NCBI GenBank assembly: GCA_000149265.1 | Contig: CH002759.1 | Span: forward strand, 82,703 to 146,702 | DNA: 64,000 bases | From: Ciona savignyi | Taxonomy: Eukaryota; Chordata; Ascidiacea; Phlebobranchia; Cionidae | Reading direction: 5' to 3' | Shown: positions 48,728 to 58,160 of the stretch, piece after piece | Numbering within the stretch: the stretch's first letter is position 1 | How the letters are laid out: each line of letters starts with the position of its first letter | Made by a program: the position numbers and the translations under genes | The notes under the pieces: generated by a model | The model's input: the letters and a program-made list of their open reading frames with translations, nothing else | What the model was told of the DNA's origin: nothing | Databases searched by the model: none

Positions 48728-49216
48728 GACACGTCGGAAGTTTTCACCAATATTCCAAGCCGGCCTGTTCGTATCGAAACCGATCGCCTTCGCAGTCAGA
48801 CCGACCCGAAACAACCAACAAAAAGTAAAAGTTCCAACAGTTTTCTGAAACGAGTCGGCGACTTCACGAAACTCCGGCCCGGGTCGTTTCGCCGCAAAGA
48901 CATTCTCCAGCGAACGAATTCCTCCGACGCGGCGATCGAGCTCGGTGAATCCCGGTCGAAGCCACGGTACAACGCCGATGTCCGATCCAAAATTGGTCGA
49001 AAGAACCGGCGACTGGTAATTGGCGAACCTACCTTACAAAGCGGTCACGAGAAGATAGACCAAATGAGATGCGTTCCCATTGAGGGGTCTCCGGCCACTG
49101 TTGCGCCCCGAGGAAGGAAAAACTCCTCCCAATCCCTGATAAGTTCTTCCTCTTCCGCGAGTGGGAGCGCGAGCTCTTCATCTACTCCTGCTTCCCGGAT
49201 GCGAGGATTTGCCGAG
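48728..49216 (+). CDS. DLC1: DLC shared exon: basic/serine linker
   Basis: 163 codons, phase 0 in and out, after TTTTCAG and before GTAAGC. The sequence has a basic block (NSFLKRVGDFTKLRPGSFRR) and LVIGEPTLQSGHEKIDQMRC. These sit where vertebrate DLC1 has its LLKRMESLKLK and GPILQEGMDEEKLKQLNC blocks. It ends in a long serine tract. No catalytic domain. Confidence 0.92.
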
Positions 49217-49329
49217 GTAAGCTTGACCGTCATTTAGTGTATCCCTCGTTTAATTAATCTGATGATTTAAAGCGGAATGTCATCAACCTAAATCCGATTG
49301 TTTTTTAATTAATTCATCTTTCCCTGCAG

Positions 49330-49980
49330 GACCGAACCACCCGATCAGACCCTGGTGAATTAAATTCCACGTCCCCTCGTTTGTTGGAACACAACCGAGC
49401 CATCCTTGAAGCGAACTCCGCTAAATCCCGAAACCCTCCGCCCCCCGTTCGCGAACCTGTTTTTGTCATGCCGAAGGGTTACAGACCCGGTACTTTCCCT
49501 TCCGGACTCGTGGAGGCTGGCGAGGAGGAGCCAACATCGCCCTCATCTGGAGTTCTCTCCGCAGCATCCTCATCTCGGAGCAGATCAACATCCGACTCCT
49601 TCCCCCAAGCGCAGGAGCTAAGCGGAAGACTAGCTCGTCCGATGAGCATATATGACAACCTCCCGGATACGGTACTAACAAGCGGGGCATCCGCCCAGGA
49701 TTTCCTGGATATCATGGACCCGAGCACCCCTATTGGGGCGATGCCGGTTAACGATTCCGGTGTGTTCGATGGCAGCCAGGAATCATTGGATTTAGCCGGT
49801 CCCTTGGACTCTGCGTTCTGGAGCGTTGATCAGATTGTCGAACAAACTCAATCACTGCAGCAAATGGTTCAACAGATGGAAGATATCCACGACGAAACCA
49901 TCCAACCGTCAAGCAACTCGCTTGAGATTCTGGTCCGCCCTGTTAACGAGGCTGAACCATTACCATCCTACAGCTCTGAG
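49330..49980 (+). CDS. DLC1: DLC shared exon: tensin- and talin-type docking motifs
   Basis: 217 codons, phase 0 in and out. Three conserved blocks appear in the vertebrate order: YRPGTFPSGL (vertebrate HKPGTFPKAL); MSIYDNLPD with its Tyr codon at 49651-49653 (vertebrate LSIYDNVPG, the site bound by tensin SH2 domains); and SVDQIVEQTQSLQQMVQQ (vertebrate LDDILYHVKGMQRIVNQ, the LD-like talin/FAK-binding helix). Conservation of the motifs predicts focal-adhesion targeting; binding itself is inferred. Confidence 0.95.
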
Positions 49981-50088
49981 GTAAGCCCTTCGCATTAAAT
50001 GACCGTTTAAACTTTGAAGTGCATTCCACTTCTGCCAAGTCCATAAAGTTTATTTTTCTTCGGGAAATCTAAATCGTTTATTTTCCAG

Positions 50089-50147
50089 AACCTGTCGGTC
50101 ACAGAAGACGAATTCGAAGCCCTCTCATCCTCCAAGCAACTGCCGCT
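50089..50147 (+). CDS. DLC1: DLC shared exon: short linker
   Basis: 59 nt encoding NLSVTEDEFEALSSSKQLP plus two bases; acceptor TTTTCCAG, donor GTAAGT at 50148. Phase 0 in, phase 2 out. Acidic linker without a domain. Confidence 0.85.
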
Positions 50148-50924
50148 GTAAGTATTCTCATCTGAAGCTAAGTTATCCTAACGAGTTGGTATAAGCATAC
50201 CTCGGCCTTTTGAAGTTGCACATTTTCAAACAAAAGTTTGCCGAAAATGTGGTCAATGTGGGTTTAAATACGTCGAGAGGGATGACTTAGAACAGGCAGC
50301 TAGTTGGCACAAACAGAGTTTCAGGAGAAGGCATTCCGGATAGTTGGTTAATTAATTTAGAGCATGCAGTATAACAGGAGCCAATTGAACCCCGCGAGTT
50401 CACTAAACGCTTGGCGCCTCGCACTTTCGCTTCGCGTTTTGCGGTTTGCGCGGCGTTTGTGCCTTGAAGAGTAAGGAACCCGTTCCGCCATCAAAGAAAC
50501 CGCCCCGATCTTAACCGCCTCGGTTCGCTAACTTTTATTCTAGCACAGCAGGTAAACAAATAGATCAACTTTCCACGCTTACGCATGTGCAGGACAGTGC
50601 AATTTGTCTGACTTCCGTACGAACACGGGGTTGGAACGATTTGTCTCGGGGTCATGGTGTTCCATCGTCGGCAACTAATCCTTTCTCATTCCGTCATATT
50701 TTCTCTCCGTCAGGCGCAAATGGGCCGGGAAATTTAGGTCAATGATTTATTAGAATTATTCAGTGAAAGGAACGGGTTTAGGATTGTCAAAGGGTCGCTG
50801 TCCCAGGGGTTATAAGAACGTGGTATTCTCACAACCATCGCCCTAATTTCACTGCAAGTTTGAAAATAGCGATTCGCGAACCAATGTTTTGGCGGCAGTG
50901 AATAACCGGCGTTATTCTGTTCAG
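50148..50924 (+). other. 777-bp intron
   Basis: No supported feature apart from splice signals. Confidence 0.7.
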
Positions 50925-51113
50925 GTCAAGACAGACGCGGATACGATGGCAAAGCTTCAATCGCGACCACACAGCCAGCACCAGCTCGGAGTCGCTTCAG
51001 ATTCACAATCTCTCAGTTGGCCAGCTCATGATCCTAAGAAAGCTGTCTGTCCTCAAGCTGACAGCACTCATGGAAAGTTACGCATCGAACAACAACAAAG
51101 GCTCGCTCAACTG
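50925..51113 (+). CDS. DLC1: DLC shared exon: helical region before RhoGAP
   Basis: Read in the frame set by the previous exon it gives SRQTRIRWQSFNRDHTAST, then LQIHNLSVGQLMILRKLSVL and KLTALMESYASNNNKGSLNW. This aligns with RLRWHSFQSSHRPS and KYSLLKLTALLEKYTPSNKH of vertebrate DLC1. A different frame of this segment is also open and can mislead. Phase 2 in and out. Confidence 0.92.
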
Positions 51114-51205
51114 GTAAGCGAGAAGCTATTTTGAAGTTGTCTTTGCGCTATCTTGGTACTCAAGCTCATCTTATCAACATGCCTAACCTATCATAATCTT
51201 TCCAG

Positions 51206-51564
51206 GTCGGTTCCTCGCTTTATTAGCCGCATTAAGGTGCCAGACTACAAAGATAGGGCGGTGTTCGGCGTTCCTCTTCTTCATAACGTGCAGAGGTTCG
51301 GTCAGGCGCTTCCGCAGTGCATTCAACGTGCGCTTGCGTTCCTCCGCCGTACCGCGCTCGACCAAGTCGGACTTTTCCGCAAACCGGGCGTGAAATCACG
51401 AATCCAAAAACTCCGTGCGAGTTGCGAGAACAACCCAGAACTGAGCACATTCGACGACTGCACAGCCTACGACGTCGCCGACATGGTAAAGCAGTACTTC
51501 CGGGAGTTACCCGATCCCTTGATGACGATGAAGCTCTCAGACACCTACGTCGGCATCTTCCTAT
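51206..51564 (+). CDS. DLC1: RhoGAP domain, N-terminal part with arginine finger
   Basis: Begins SVPRFISRIKVPDYKDRAVF, close to the vertebrate DLC1 KFMKRIKVPDYKDRSVFGVP. The catalytic arginine finger is in DQVGLFRKPGVKSRIQ, with its Arg codon at 51378-51380. The block DVADMVKQYFRELPDPLM follows, with the conserved Lys and the Leu-Pro-Pro turn of RhoGAP domains. All key residues seen are intact, so an active GAP is expected. Phase 2 in, phase 1 out. Confidence 0.97.
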
Positions 51565-51638
51565 GTAAGTATTAACCTGTAGGCCCCTTTATAAGATCAG
51601 CACCAATATCATGGATTCTAACAAACGCCTACCTTCAG

Positions 51639-51861
51639 ATGTACCAGAGGATTTACGACTTCAAACTCTCCAAGCGGCCACGATGCTACTTCCAGACGAA
51701 ACCAGGGAGACGCTGAAGACTCTCCTGTGTTTCCTAAGCGACGTTGCAGCGCGCTCTGGTGAGAATCACATGAACGAGACGAACCTCGCCACCTGCTTCG
51801 CCCCATCGTTGTTCTACCAGCAATATGGCAACTTGAAGACGATGACCTCCGCGTCACCAAA
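51639..51861 (+). CDS. DLC1: RhoGAP domain, middle part
   Basis: Encodes YVPEDLRLQTLQAATMLLPD, TLLCFLSDVAARSGENHMN and TNLATCFAPSLF. The last block carries the conserved Asn that contacts the GTPase in RhoGAP domains. Phase 1 in, phase 2 out. Confidence 0.95.
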
Positions 51862-52225
51862 GTAAGAATCCTATTTATTAACTTTCCTGTGCATTAATTG
51901 TAGCCATGAAAACAAACTCAAAATTAAAAATGAAGAAATATGATTAAATCTATAAACTGTGTATAGTGGGTATTTTAAATACCTAACCCGTTTCCAGTGA
52001 CAAATATCAAGGATGTTACAAATAATTTAGTGGGGTTTAACCAACAATAATCTTAAAACTATTGCTTTTACCTGATATTGCCTTTAGAATATTATAGCTT
52101 TAAAATATAATTTCTTAAATGTAGAAGTGTTGACTAAAATTATAGATTATAATAATGGTTTTTAAATAAATAAGTAATAGCTAAATGGTAAACCTTAAAA
52201 GTCTAAATTTCCTTTTTTCCTGCAG
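51862..52225 (+). other. 364-bp AT-rich intron
   Basis: Very AT-rich; nothing else seen. Confidence 0.7.
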
Positions 52226-52352
52226 GGTACGAAAACAACAGAAAGTACCAGGTGTGCCGATTGGGCGACCGGATATCAAAGAAATGAACGAAAACATGGC
52301 GTCCAACCAATGTCTTGCGTTTATGATCAAACAAGTTAAAAATCTTTTCCGG
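52226..52352 (+). CDS. DLC1: RhoGAP domain, C-terminal part
   Basis: Encodes RKQQKVPGVPIGRPDIKEMN and ENMASNQCLAFMIKQVKNLF, the counterpart of DLNENLAATQGLAHMIAECK in vertebrate DLC1. Phase 2 in, phase 0 out. Confidence 0.93.
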
Positions 52353-52470
52353 GTAAGTTAACATTGCGGTATATACACAAAATATTTAGTAATTATAAAA
52401 GTTAATTAGGTCAAAATTGTTAAAATTTATCGTTTTGTGAAAATTTGATGATCAACGTATTTTTTCTTAG

Positions 52471-52937
52471 ATACCGGAAGACGCAATGACCCAGTGCCGG
52501 ATGTCGGTGATGCAGCAAACGGAAGACGTCCTTGCGGCGGAAATCGGGTACTCCGCGTCCGACTTGGCGGACGAGGGGGATTATTACGCGGATTTCCACG
52601 CGTACGTCGACCGCACGGTGCTACAGACTGTACGCGAAGAGCAGCGCATCTCTCAGAATAAAGGAGGTTGGCAGAATGTTCCAAGCTCGCCCGGGAGCGA
52701 CCTCTCGTGTAAGAAGATACACGACGGAAATCCTCTAAGACTCTGGAGGTGCCAAGTCGAAGTGAGCGGAGCAACGGAAGAGCAGCTGATGGAGAGGATT
52801 CTTCACGAACGCCATGTTTGGGATGATGATCTTCTTCAATGGAAAGTCCTCCAGCGTCCCGATGAACGGACTCAACTCTTCCAAATCTCAAGAGCGGAGA
52901 TGAGTCCACATCCAACCAGAGATTATTGCGTTTTAAG
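52471..52937 (+). CDS. DLC1: START domain, N-terminal part
   Basis: Starts IPEDAMTQCRMSVMQQTE, matching VPEEMSRCRNSYTEQE. It continues through KIHDGNPLRLWRCQVEVSG (vertebrate VSEGPPLRLWRSVIEV), RILHERHVWDDDLLQWKVL and MSPHPTRDYCVLR. START domains form a lipid-binding tunnel; the ligand of this group is not settled. Phase 0 in, phase 2 out. Confidence 0.96.
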
Positions 52938-53182
52938 GTGAGATTTTACCCAGTAAAATGGAATTTTGAATATTTTTGGAATATTTCTAAGCCTAAAAAA
53001 TACAATCACGTTTTAATTATTTGCAATCCGAGTAAAGGAAATTAAGGTGTTTAGGCTATATTACGACCGCGTTCGTATCACTTTGAAGAGTTAGAGTTAG
53101 AGTTACCAGTTAGTAGTAAAGTATATGTATGAATCACGTACCATTTACCAGTTGACACATTTTAACCAACGTTTGTCTCCAG

Positions 53183-53459
53183 GTCATGGCGTAGAAACGT
53201 CAACCCACGAGGTGCTTCGGTCATCGTCGAAACCTCCACATCGAACCAGTCACTTCTCGGTGACGTTCGTGGCGTCATCCTCACTTCTCGTTACGTCATC
53301 GAACCGACGGACGACCCTCTGACGTGCCAGCTCACCCACATTTGCCGGGTCGACAGCAAGGGGCGAAACCCCGAGTGGTACAACAAAGCATACGGACATA
53401 TAGTCGTGCAGCAACTTTTGAGAATTCGCGATTCCTTAAGAGTGATGCCACCGAAGTGA
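53183..53459 (+). CDS. DLC1: START domain, C-terminal part and stop
   Basis: After TCTCCAG the frame reads SWRRNVNPRGASVIVETS, GDVRGVILTSRYVIEP, THICRVDSKGRNPEWYNK and AYGHIVVQQLLRIRDSL, ending VMPPK and TGA at 53457. All blocks have direct counterparts in vertebrate DLC1, which is slightly longer at its C-terminus. Phase 2 in. Confidence 0.96.
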
Positions 53460-54145
53460 GGGGTGATTAACGCTGTTTTATTGTGCGCGCGAAAATGGCG
53501 GCCAAGACGAGGCCAAGAGTGGTCCGAACCGGTGTTCGTTCGTTCCAAAATCGTCAACAACAATGTGCGGTGCGGAGCGGTGGTTTAAATTACACATTTC
53601 CACGAAACCTCAATACTTCACGATACACTGCCGTTTCTTTCCGCGGACAGCATCTTTTCCGTCGCTTCCTAATCCCGAATGAGTCGTTACCGATGCTCTG
53701 AGATTTCCTTTTTTGTTATTTTTCTTCTCCTGGTGTTGTGATCCCACCAGTGCTGTTCTCACCTTGTTACTTTTTTGCGTTTTATTTTGTCACAGAAATG
53801 CCACAATATACTATTTAAATGAAACAGAAACTGTGTCCTGTTGGTAATATACAACTGAAATCTAGTTTTATATTGAAAGGGCTAAACACTTAGATAACAT
53901 ACACTTTAAAAATGCCAAGAAAGGGATAGTACGCCCAAGTTAATTTCCAATCGCGATTATTTATTGTTACAGTTTTTTGTAATCAGCTTAAGTTTTAAAC
54001 CCATGATGTATATGTATTGGTCGTGTTACCATTCGGCCAATTAGCTCGAAAGATTTTAAGGTGTAAAAGGTCTCTTACGACCCCGTGTGGCAAGTTTTTA
54101 AAGCTGGAGTTACCAGTAGTGGAATCAGATATTCAGTAGCCTCTA

Positions 54146-54151
54146 AATAAA
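54146..54151 (+). terminator. candidate polyadenylation signal for the DLC gene
   Basis: AATAAA, about 690 nt after the stop codon. It is the first perfect hexamer on the + strand after the gene. Confidence 0.4.
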
Positions 54152-54578
54152 TATGTTTACCTGTTCTAAATAATTACGTTGAAAAACTAAAACAGCAATT
54201 AAACAAAAAAAAAGTGTTATCATTTCTAACATGTTTAATCATTTTTTTGGTTTTCATATTGGACGCAAATGCTAACAACGTATTTGATATAGGTTTGGGG
54301 AATTATTTTTTTTTAATACTACATATTAATTATCCAATAGGTAGGAAGTTGCTGCTGTTATTTATATATATACAACTCATAAATTAATTTGGGCGCAAGA
54401 AATGTTTACCTTGCACAAGTAAGCAATGGGGCTCGTCGGTGGCTTGTTTGAAACACACCAATTTTCGGCTGACGGGACGGTATGAAGTTGGGTAACTATT
54501 AGGTGACCTAGTTTTAACGTTTTCTCAACTTCACCTTGAAAATTTGTAACATAGTCGGCAACCAGTATCAATTTCATG

Positions 54579-54697
54579 GATTTTTTTACGGAGCCAAGTT
54601 TCGAACCCATGATGGCATCGCCATCGGGACCGTTTTTTTTTATAAGAATCGATATATGTATTGGTCGCGTTAACCATTCAGCCACACGACCGTACAA
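54579..54697 (-). mobile_element. tRNA-derived SINE family A
   Basis: The - strand begins GTGGCTGAATGGTTAACGCG and ends GGGTTCGAAACTTGGCTCCG with an A tail. A shorter decayed fragment of the same family and orientation lies at 53990-54042. Confidence 0.75.
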
Positions 54698-54769
54698 ATT
54701 CATAGATTAAACTTGATGTTGATATATTGTGGTGCTGTGCTATTCGCTACCATGTGAGGGCACAACTAC

Positions 54770-54990
54770 AAGACGGAAAGTCGAACTACGGAATACGGAA
54801 ATGTCTACTGAACCCCTATCCACCGTGGGGAAGTTAATTTTAAAACCCATGACGGCTTATCCACCGTGACGAAATTTAATTCTACTGGAAAGCAGGATTT
54901 TTTCTAATAATTACCGTAACGGCATTTAAGTTTACACAAGCTTTTCGAGTAATTTTTTTAATTTCCGTAGTTCTCTATTTCCGCGTTTCA
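54770..54990. repeat. inverted-repeat element related to the 31.4-kb minisatellite
   Basis: CGAACTACGGAATACGGAAA on the left faces ATTTCCGTAGTTCTC on the right. The same TTCCGTAGTTCCGTA words make up the minisatellite at 31420-31590. Confidence 0.5.
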
Positions 54991-55104
54991 ATACAACCCT
55001 CATAATAATGGTAGCTCGTCAACTCGCAAGTGGAAAGGTTAGGTGATCGAAACCATATCATTTAGCGAACGGCAATTAAACCCTTAGTTTTAGTAGAAAA
55101 ACAA

Positions 55105-55323
55105 CGGTACCTCTAAATACTACAGGAGCGCTTGGAGCGCTTGGAGCGCTTACTATACTTAGTAATTACAAAAGCCATGATATTAATGTTAGGGTTAGGG
55201 TTAAAGTTAGTTCTGGGGTTGAGATTAGTGTTTGGGACAGGGTTAGAATTACTTTCCATAGCAATCTAAGTGATCCAAGCGATCCAAGCGCTCCAAGCGG
55301 TCCTGTAGTATTTAGAGGCACCC
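55105..55323. mobile_element. TIR element with GGGTTA core and 9-bp target-site repeats
   Basis: The arms CCTCTAAATACTACAGGA and its inverse TCCTGTAGTATTTAGAGG continue into GCTTGG/CCAAGC steps, giving roughly 40 bp of inverted repeat. The core reads GTTAGGGTTAGGGTTAAAG and GGGTTGAGATTAGTG. The 9-bp GAAAAACAA flanks both ends (55096-55104 and 55324-55332). An 8 to 9-bp duplication would fit several cut-and-paste superfamilies. No coding capacity. Confidence 0.8.
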
Positions 55324-55565
55324 GAAAAACAATGGCAATGTGTCAAAAATATACAACACACAGACGTTACCAATCGCCTAAAATTTGGTGGTCGTCGATG
55401 ATAATGATTTGTTGTTTTACTTCAAACAAAAGCCAGGAATGCTTTATGGCACATTTGTTATTGTGATATTTTGACGCTGTATTTAAACTAATGTCTGTAT
55501 TATATCAGATATACCAGAGAGTAGAAGATTCTATATATTTCAGGATAGCTTATTTAACTGATGTA

Positions 55566-55830
55566 ATGGTGAAGTTGGACAGCGAATATGGATTGATTGT
55601 GTTTTTCTGCTTGGCCTCTCTTAATTCAGCTGTTCTACCCAATGCTCTTGTATTAGTTGCTGACGATTTGGGATTTGAACTCAACTGCTATGGAAATAAT
55701 GTGATAAATACACCAAATATTGATGACCTTGCTAACAAAGGTGTGATTTATAACAACGCCTACACAACAGTTAGTAGTTGCTCTCCAAGTCGTTCTACTA
55801 TTCTGACAGGCCTGCCACAGCACCAAAATG
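55566..55830 (+). CDS. SGSH: SGSH, heparan N-sulfatase (sulfamidase), exon 1
   Basis: The Met at 55566 gives a signal-peptide-like start ([15 protein letters not shown]) and then [18 protein letters not shown], with the paired Asp that bind calcium in sulfatases (residues 33 and 34). The active-site signature CSPSR is present; its Cys (residue 72) is the one converted to formylglycine. The exon ends QHQN plus one base before GTAGAT. Human SGSH reads [20 protein letters not shown] at this place. The frame is open further upstream, but the chosen Met gives the expected secretory start. Product: lysosomal N-sulfoglucosamine sulfohydrolase in heparan sulfate breakdown. Confidence 0.93.
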
Positions 55831-56631
55831 GTAGATTGGAGTTTTTTCTTTTTTAAAATTGTTTGATTTGTTTTATTATCATATTTAAAAGACAATTCAA
55901 TTCAATTCAATTCAATTTTTATTTTTGTTTCTTTCGCTGCAGCGTTTACCACCAACAATTTACAAATTAACAGTTGACAATAAAAACATAAAATAAAAGA
56001 TACTGTGGCAATTGGCAAAAAACTACAGCAAAACAGGAAGGCACCAAAAAAAACCCAAAAGTTATCTAGTTTGGCGCCTCCCTAAAAAAAAAAAGAAAAA
56101 AAAGAAGAGAAAAAAAAAATATCTATCTATATATATATATATATATAATTAAAAAAGATTTGACTTGTACCATAATTGTAACAGTAGGGATTGACAATTC
56201 AGAATGATTTATATTAAATGATTAATAAACTGTTACATATAAGCATTAAAGTAGTTTTTTTGTTGCAAACAGTAGTACAGTTATATAGAACGGAAGTCCG
56301 AACAATAGCCTACATTCTCATTCTCACGCAATACAGTACAATATAACTTGTGACCTAACAATCTTATGGGGTGCACTGAATTTGCAATGCTATGCCATAT
56401 ATACAATTACTTGTTAGGGCCATTTAATGAATACCACTGTATGAAGAGCAAATATTAAGATTGTGAATAATACTCCGAATAAATAAATATTAACTGAGTG
56501 TATGATGTACCGCATACTAAACCTAAATACAATTACTTATTAATTGCACTTTTTTACAAAACAAGGAGTAGGAGGCATGTTAAAGGGAATCATTGATCAG
56601 CTTCCACACCTTAATCTCATTATGCCCAAAG

Positions 56632-56835
56632 TTAGTAGTAAACAAGGGGTGGACTTTCCCCCATGCAAATTAGACAAAAGTATGGAAGCTGATCAGTGGC
56701 AAAATTGGCAAGATCATGCTTATTAATATTTAAACATTTTACATGGAGCCAGTAATTGCAAATATCACATGCAATACTATTATGGTTGGATTTACAAGGT
56801 AAGTTACTTATTCTACATGAATATTTTACAGTCAT
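56632..56835 (-). CDS. LINE-derived PHD-type zinc finger fragment
   Basis: The frame reads CDICNYWLHVKCLNINKHD and LPYFCLICMGE. With the upstream cysteines the ligand order C-C-C-C-H-C-C-C of a PHD finger can be laid out. Such fingers occur in proteins of CR1/L2-like LINEs and their relatives. It begins 44 bp after the ORF1 stop and is short (67 codons). It may be the start of a lost ORF2 or a separate part of the ORF1 region. Confidence 0.6.
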   Translation of the reverse strand: MTVKYSCRISNLPCKSNHNSIACDICNYWLHVKCLNINKHDLANFATDQLPYFCLICMGESPPLVYY

Positions 56836-56878
56836 TTAAAGTATAAATTATATTAAGCAAAACAATACTAATAAACTT

Positions 56879-57697
56879 TTAAGTTGTTTTTAGTAGTGGT
56901 AGTTGTTTAAGCAGATGTTGCAGGTCATTGTCATTTTTTATACTAAATGTTGAGCTCCCATCATTTTCTTTTATAAAGGTTGTTCCATTTCTTGTCCAGA
57001 TGTATCTTATTTTGTTTGCTTTACAGTATGTTCTACATTTAATGAATCTGTCTTTGTTACTCTTGGTTAGGCTTTCATTAATATATATTCTTGCTTGGCC
57101 GGTGGGTAAATTTTCATTGACTTGCCTTAGTTTGGACCGACTACCATATATGTTGTCTCGTATCTTCCGACTTAAAAATTTTGCAATGATAGGTGGTCGT
57201 GGTCGGTCATGTGATGGCTTAGCCAGTCTATGAGAGACACTTATGTCATTCTTGTTGATGGGCAAGCCAAGTTTCCTTACAGTGGCGACTACCAGATCAT
57301 CAGTTGACTCATCAGCATGTGAACTTATCCCATGAAACTCTAAGCATTCACGTCTTCCATATTGTTCTAATGCATCAATTGTATTGGAGTTTTCAACAGA
57401 CTTGTTTTCCAGTTCTTTTATTCGTTCTTTTAAAATTCCATTTTCATTTTTCAGCTTTTTTAGGTGTTTGTCATGTTCAGAAATTTCTATTTTGATTTCT
57501 TCTAATCTGGCTGTCAAAAAGTTTTGACCAGCTTTTATTTCTTGAAGTTCGTTTATTACGGTGAGAAATTTCGCTTCACTTGATTGTTGGCCGAGTTTAA
57601 GATCATCCAGTTTTTGTACTAACTCAGCAAAAAATGACAACTCATTTGGTTTGTCAGTCTTCTCTTTGCCCAATTTAGCACCAGTATTTTTATGCAT
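56879..57697 (-). CDS. LINE ORF1-like protein (coiled coil plus FP25/RRM-like C-terminus)
   Basis: Uninterrupted 272-codon frame. Residues from about 25 to 110 form a coiled coil (KLKNENGILKERIKELENKS). Then comes the block EQYGRRECLEFHGI and a C-terminal part with DISVSHRLAKPSHDRP, PPIIAKFLSRKIRDNIYG, IYINESLTKSNKDRFIKCR and IRYIWTRNGTTFIKE. That pattern is the baculovirus FP-like / L1 ORF1-like domain found in ORF1 of many invertebrate non-LTR retrotransposons. It binds nucleic acid in trimeric ORF1 proteins. It lies antisense in an SGSH intron. An intact frame points to recent insertion or to selection. Confidence 0.8.
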   Translation of the reverse strand: MHKNTGAKLGKEKTDKPNELSFFAELVQKLDDLKLGQQSSEAKFLTVINELQEIKAGQNFLTARLEEIKIEISEHDKHLKKLKNENGILKERIKELENKSVENSNTIDALEQYGRRECLEFHGISSHADESTDDLVVATVRKLGLPINKNDISVSHRLAKPSHDRPRPPIIAKFLSRKIRDNIYGSRSKLRQVNENLPTGQARIYINESLTKSNKDRFIKCRTYCKANKIRYIWTRNGTTFIKENDGSSTFSIKNDNDLQHLLKQLPLLKTT

Positions 57698-57867
57698 TTT
57701 TTTATTAAGATCAATTTAATTCATTAAATTTAATATCAATTAAACTTAACACCTTATTCAAATAGAAAGACAGTGTTGCATTCAGATGAATTTAGGTTAA
57801 ACAAGCTGAAAGCTGAGACAGTTGTGTCCTTAGGTGAGCCACTTAACACTGAAACCAGTGGATTAAT

Positions 57868-58160
57868 GACCGGTTAGTCTGGCGGTTAAGTGCGTCGCCT
57901 TTCAATCGAAAGGTTGCAGATGCGAAACTGGTTGCTAACTAGTCGGTTGTGTACTTGTGCAAGACTATTAACAGACATTGCCTAAACGCTGAACCTAGCG
58001 GATTACCAAATTGAAAAAAACGTCTATATCATACCCAACGCAATGCAATATCTTCGGTAACCCGACGGTGGGCGCGAGGTGATCTGACAATTGCCAGTGT
58101 GTTAACCCCCTTGATTTTCCCATTCACTGGGATAAACATAAATATCCTATCCTATCCTAA
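57868..58160 (+). mobile_element. tRNA-derived SINE family B, full copy
   Basis: Head GTCTGGCGGTTAAGTGCGTC with a degenerate B-box (GGTTGCAGATGC). Body contains GTCGGTTGTGTACTTGTGC and ACCCGACGGTGGGCGCGAGG. The tail is repeats of ATCCT (AATATCCTATCCTATCC). The head is tRNA-related but different from family A. Confidence 0.8.

Larger units (their letters stand above)
1..53459 (+). other. DLC1: SAM-RhoGAP-START gene, DLC1/STARD13/STARD8 ortholog (whole locus)
   Basis: The exons listed below assemble into a Rho GTPase-activating protein with SAM, serine-rich linker, RhoGAP and START domains in that order. This architecture is specific to the DLC family (DLC1, STARD13, STARD8). Family members stimulate GTP hydrolysis by RhoA/Cdc42 and act at focal adhesions through tensin and talin. 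Residue-level similarity runs from the SAM exons through the WSRL block, the PGTFPSG and SIYDN blocks, the RhoGAP arginine finger and the START C-terminus. One ascidian gene probably stands for all three vertebrate paralogs, so the symbol is a group label. The third-promoter form adds up to 1276 residues (262+68+163+217+566) and ends at TGA 53457-53459. The 5' end lies outside the window. Large upstream introns contrast with introns of about 70 to 780 bp in the 3' part. Confidence 0.93.
53460..55565 (+). other. DLC 3' UTR and spacer to SGSH
   Basis: The first canonical AATAAA after the DLC stop is at 54146-54151, so the 3' UTR may be about 700 nt. The spacer also holds SINE family A pieces (53990-54042 and 54579-54697), an inverted-repeat element (about 54770-54990) and a TIR element with 9-bp flanking repeats (55105-55323). 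Confidence 0.5.
55890..57720 (-). mobile_element. LINE-derived element with ORF1 and PHD finger but no ORF2
   Basis: The 3' end on the - strand is a short tandem repeat of ATTGA units (AATTCAATTCAATTCAATTC on the + strand near 55892-55915), as in LINEs that prime on short repeats. The 5' part keeps an intact ORF1 (56879-57697), then a PHD-type zinc finger frame (56632-56835). Only about 740 bp separate that frame from the tail, too little for endonuclease and reverse transcriptase. LINE copies normally lose the 5' end; here the 5' part is kept and the middle is missing. That resembles the HAL1 (half-L1) situation in mammals. Boundaries are approximate and no target-site repeat was identified. 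Confidence 0.7.

Noticed and set aside
52427-52915. 162-codon open frame on the - strand
   Set aside because: Antisense shadow of the START exon, which has clear homology on the + strand.
55190-55260. Telomere or interstitial telomeric array from the GGGTTA run
   Set aside because: Only two or three units, enclosed by inverted arms with flanking 9-bp repeats, and repeated elsewhere as part of small elements.
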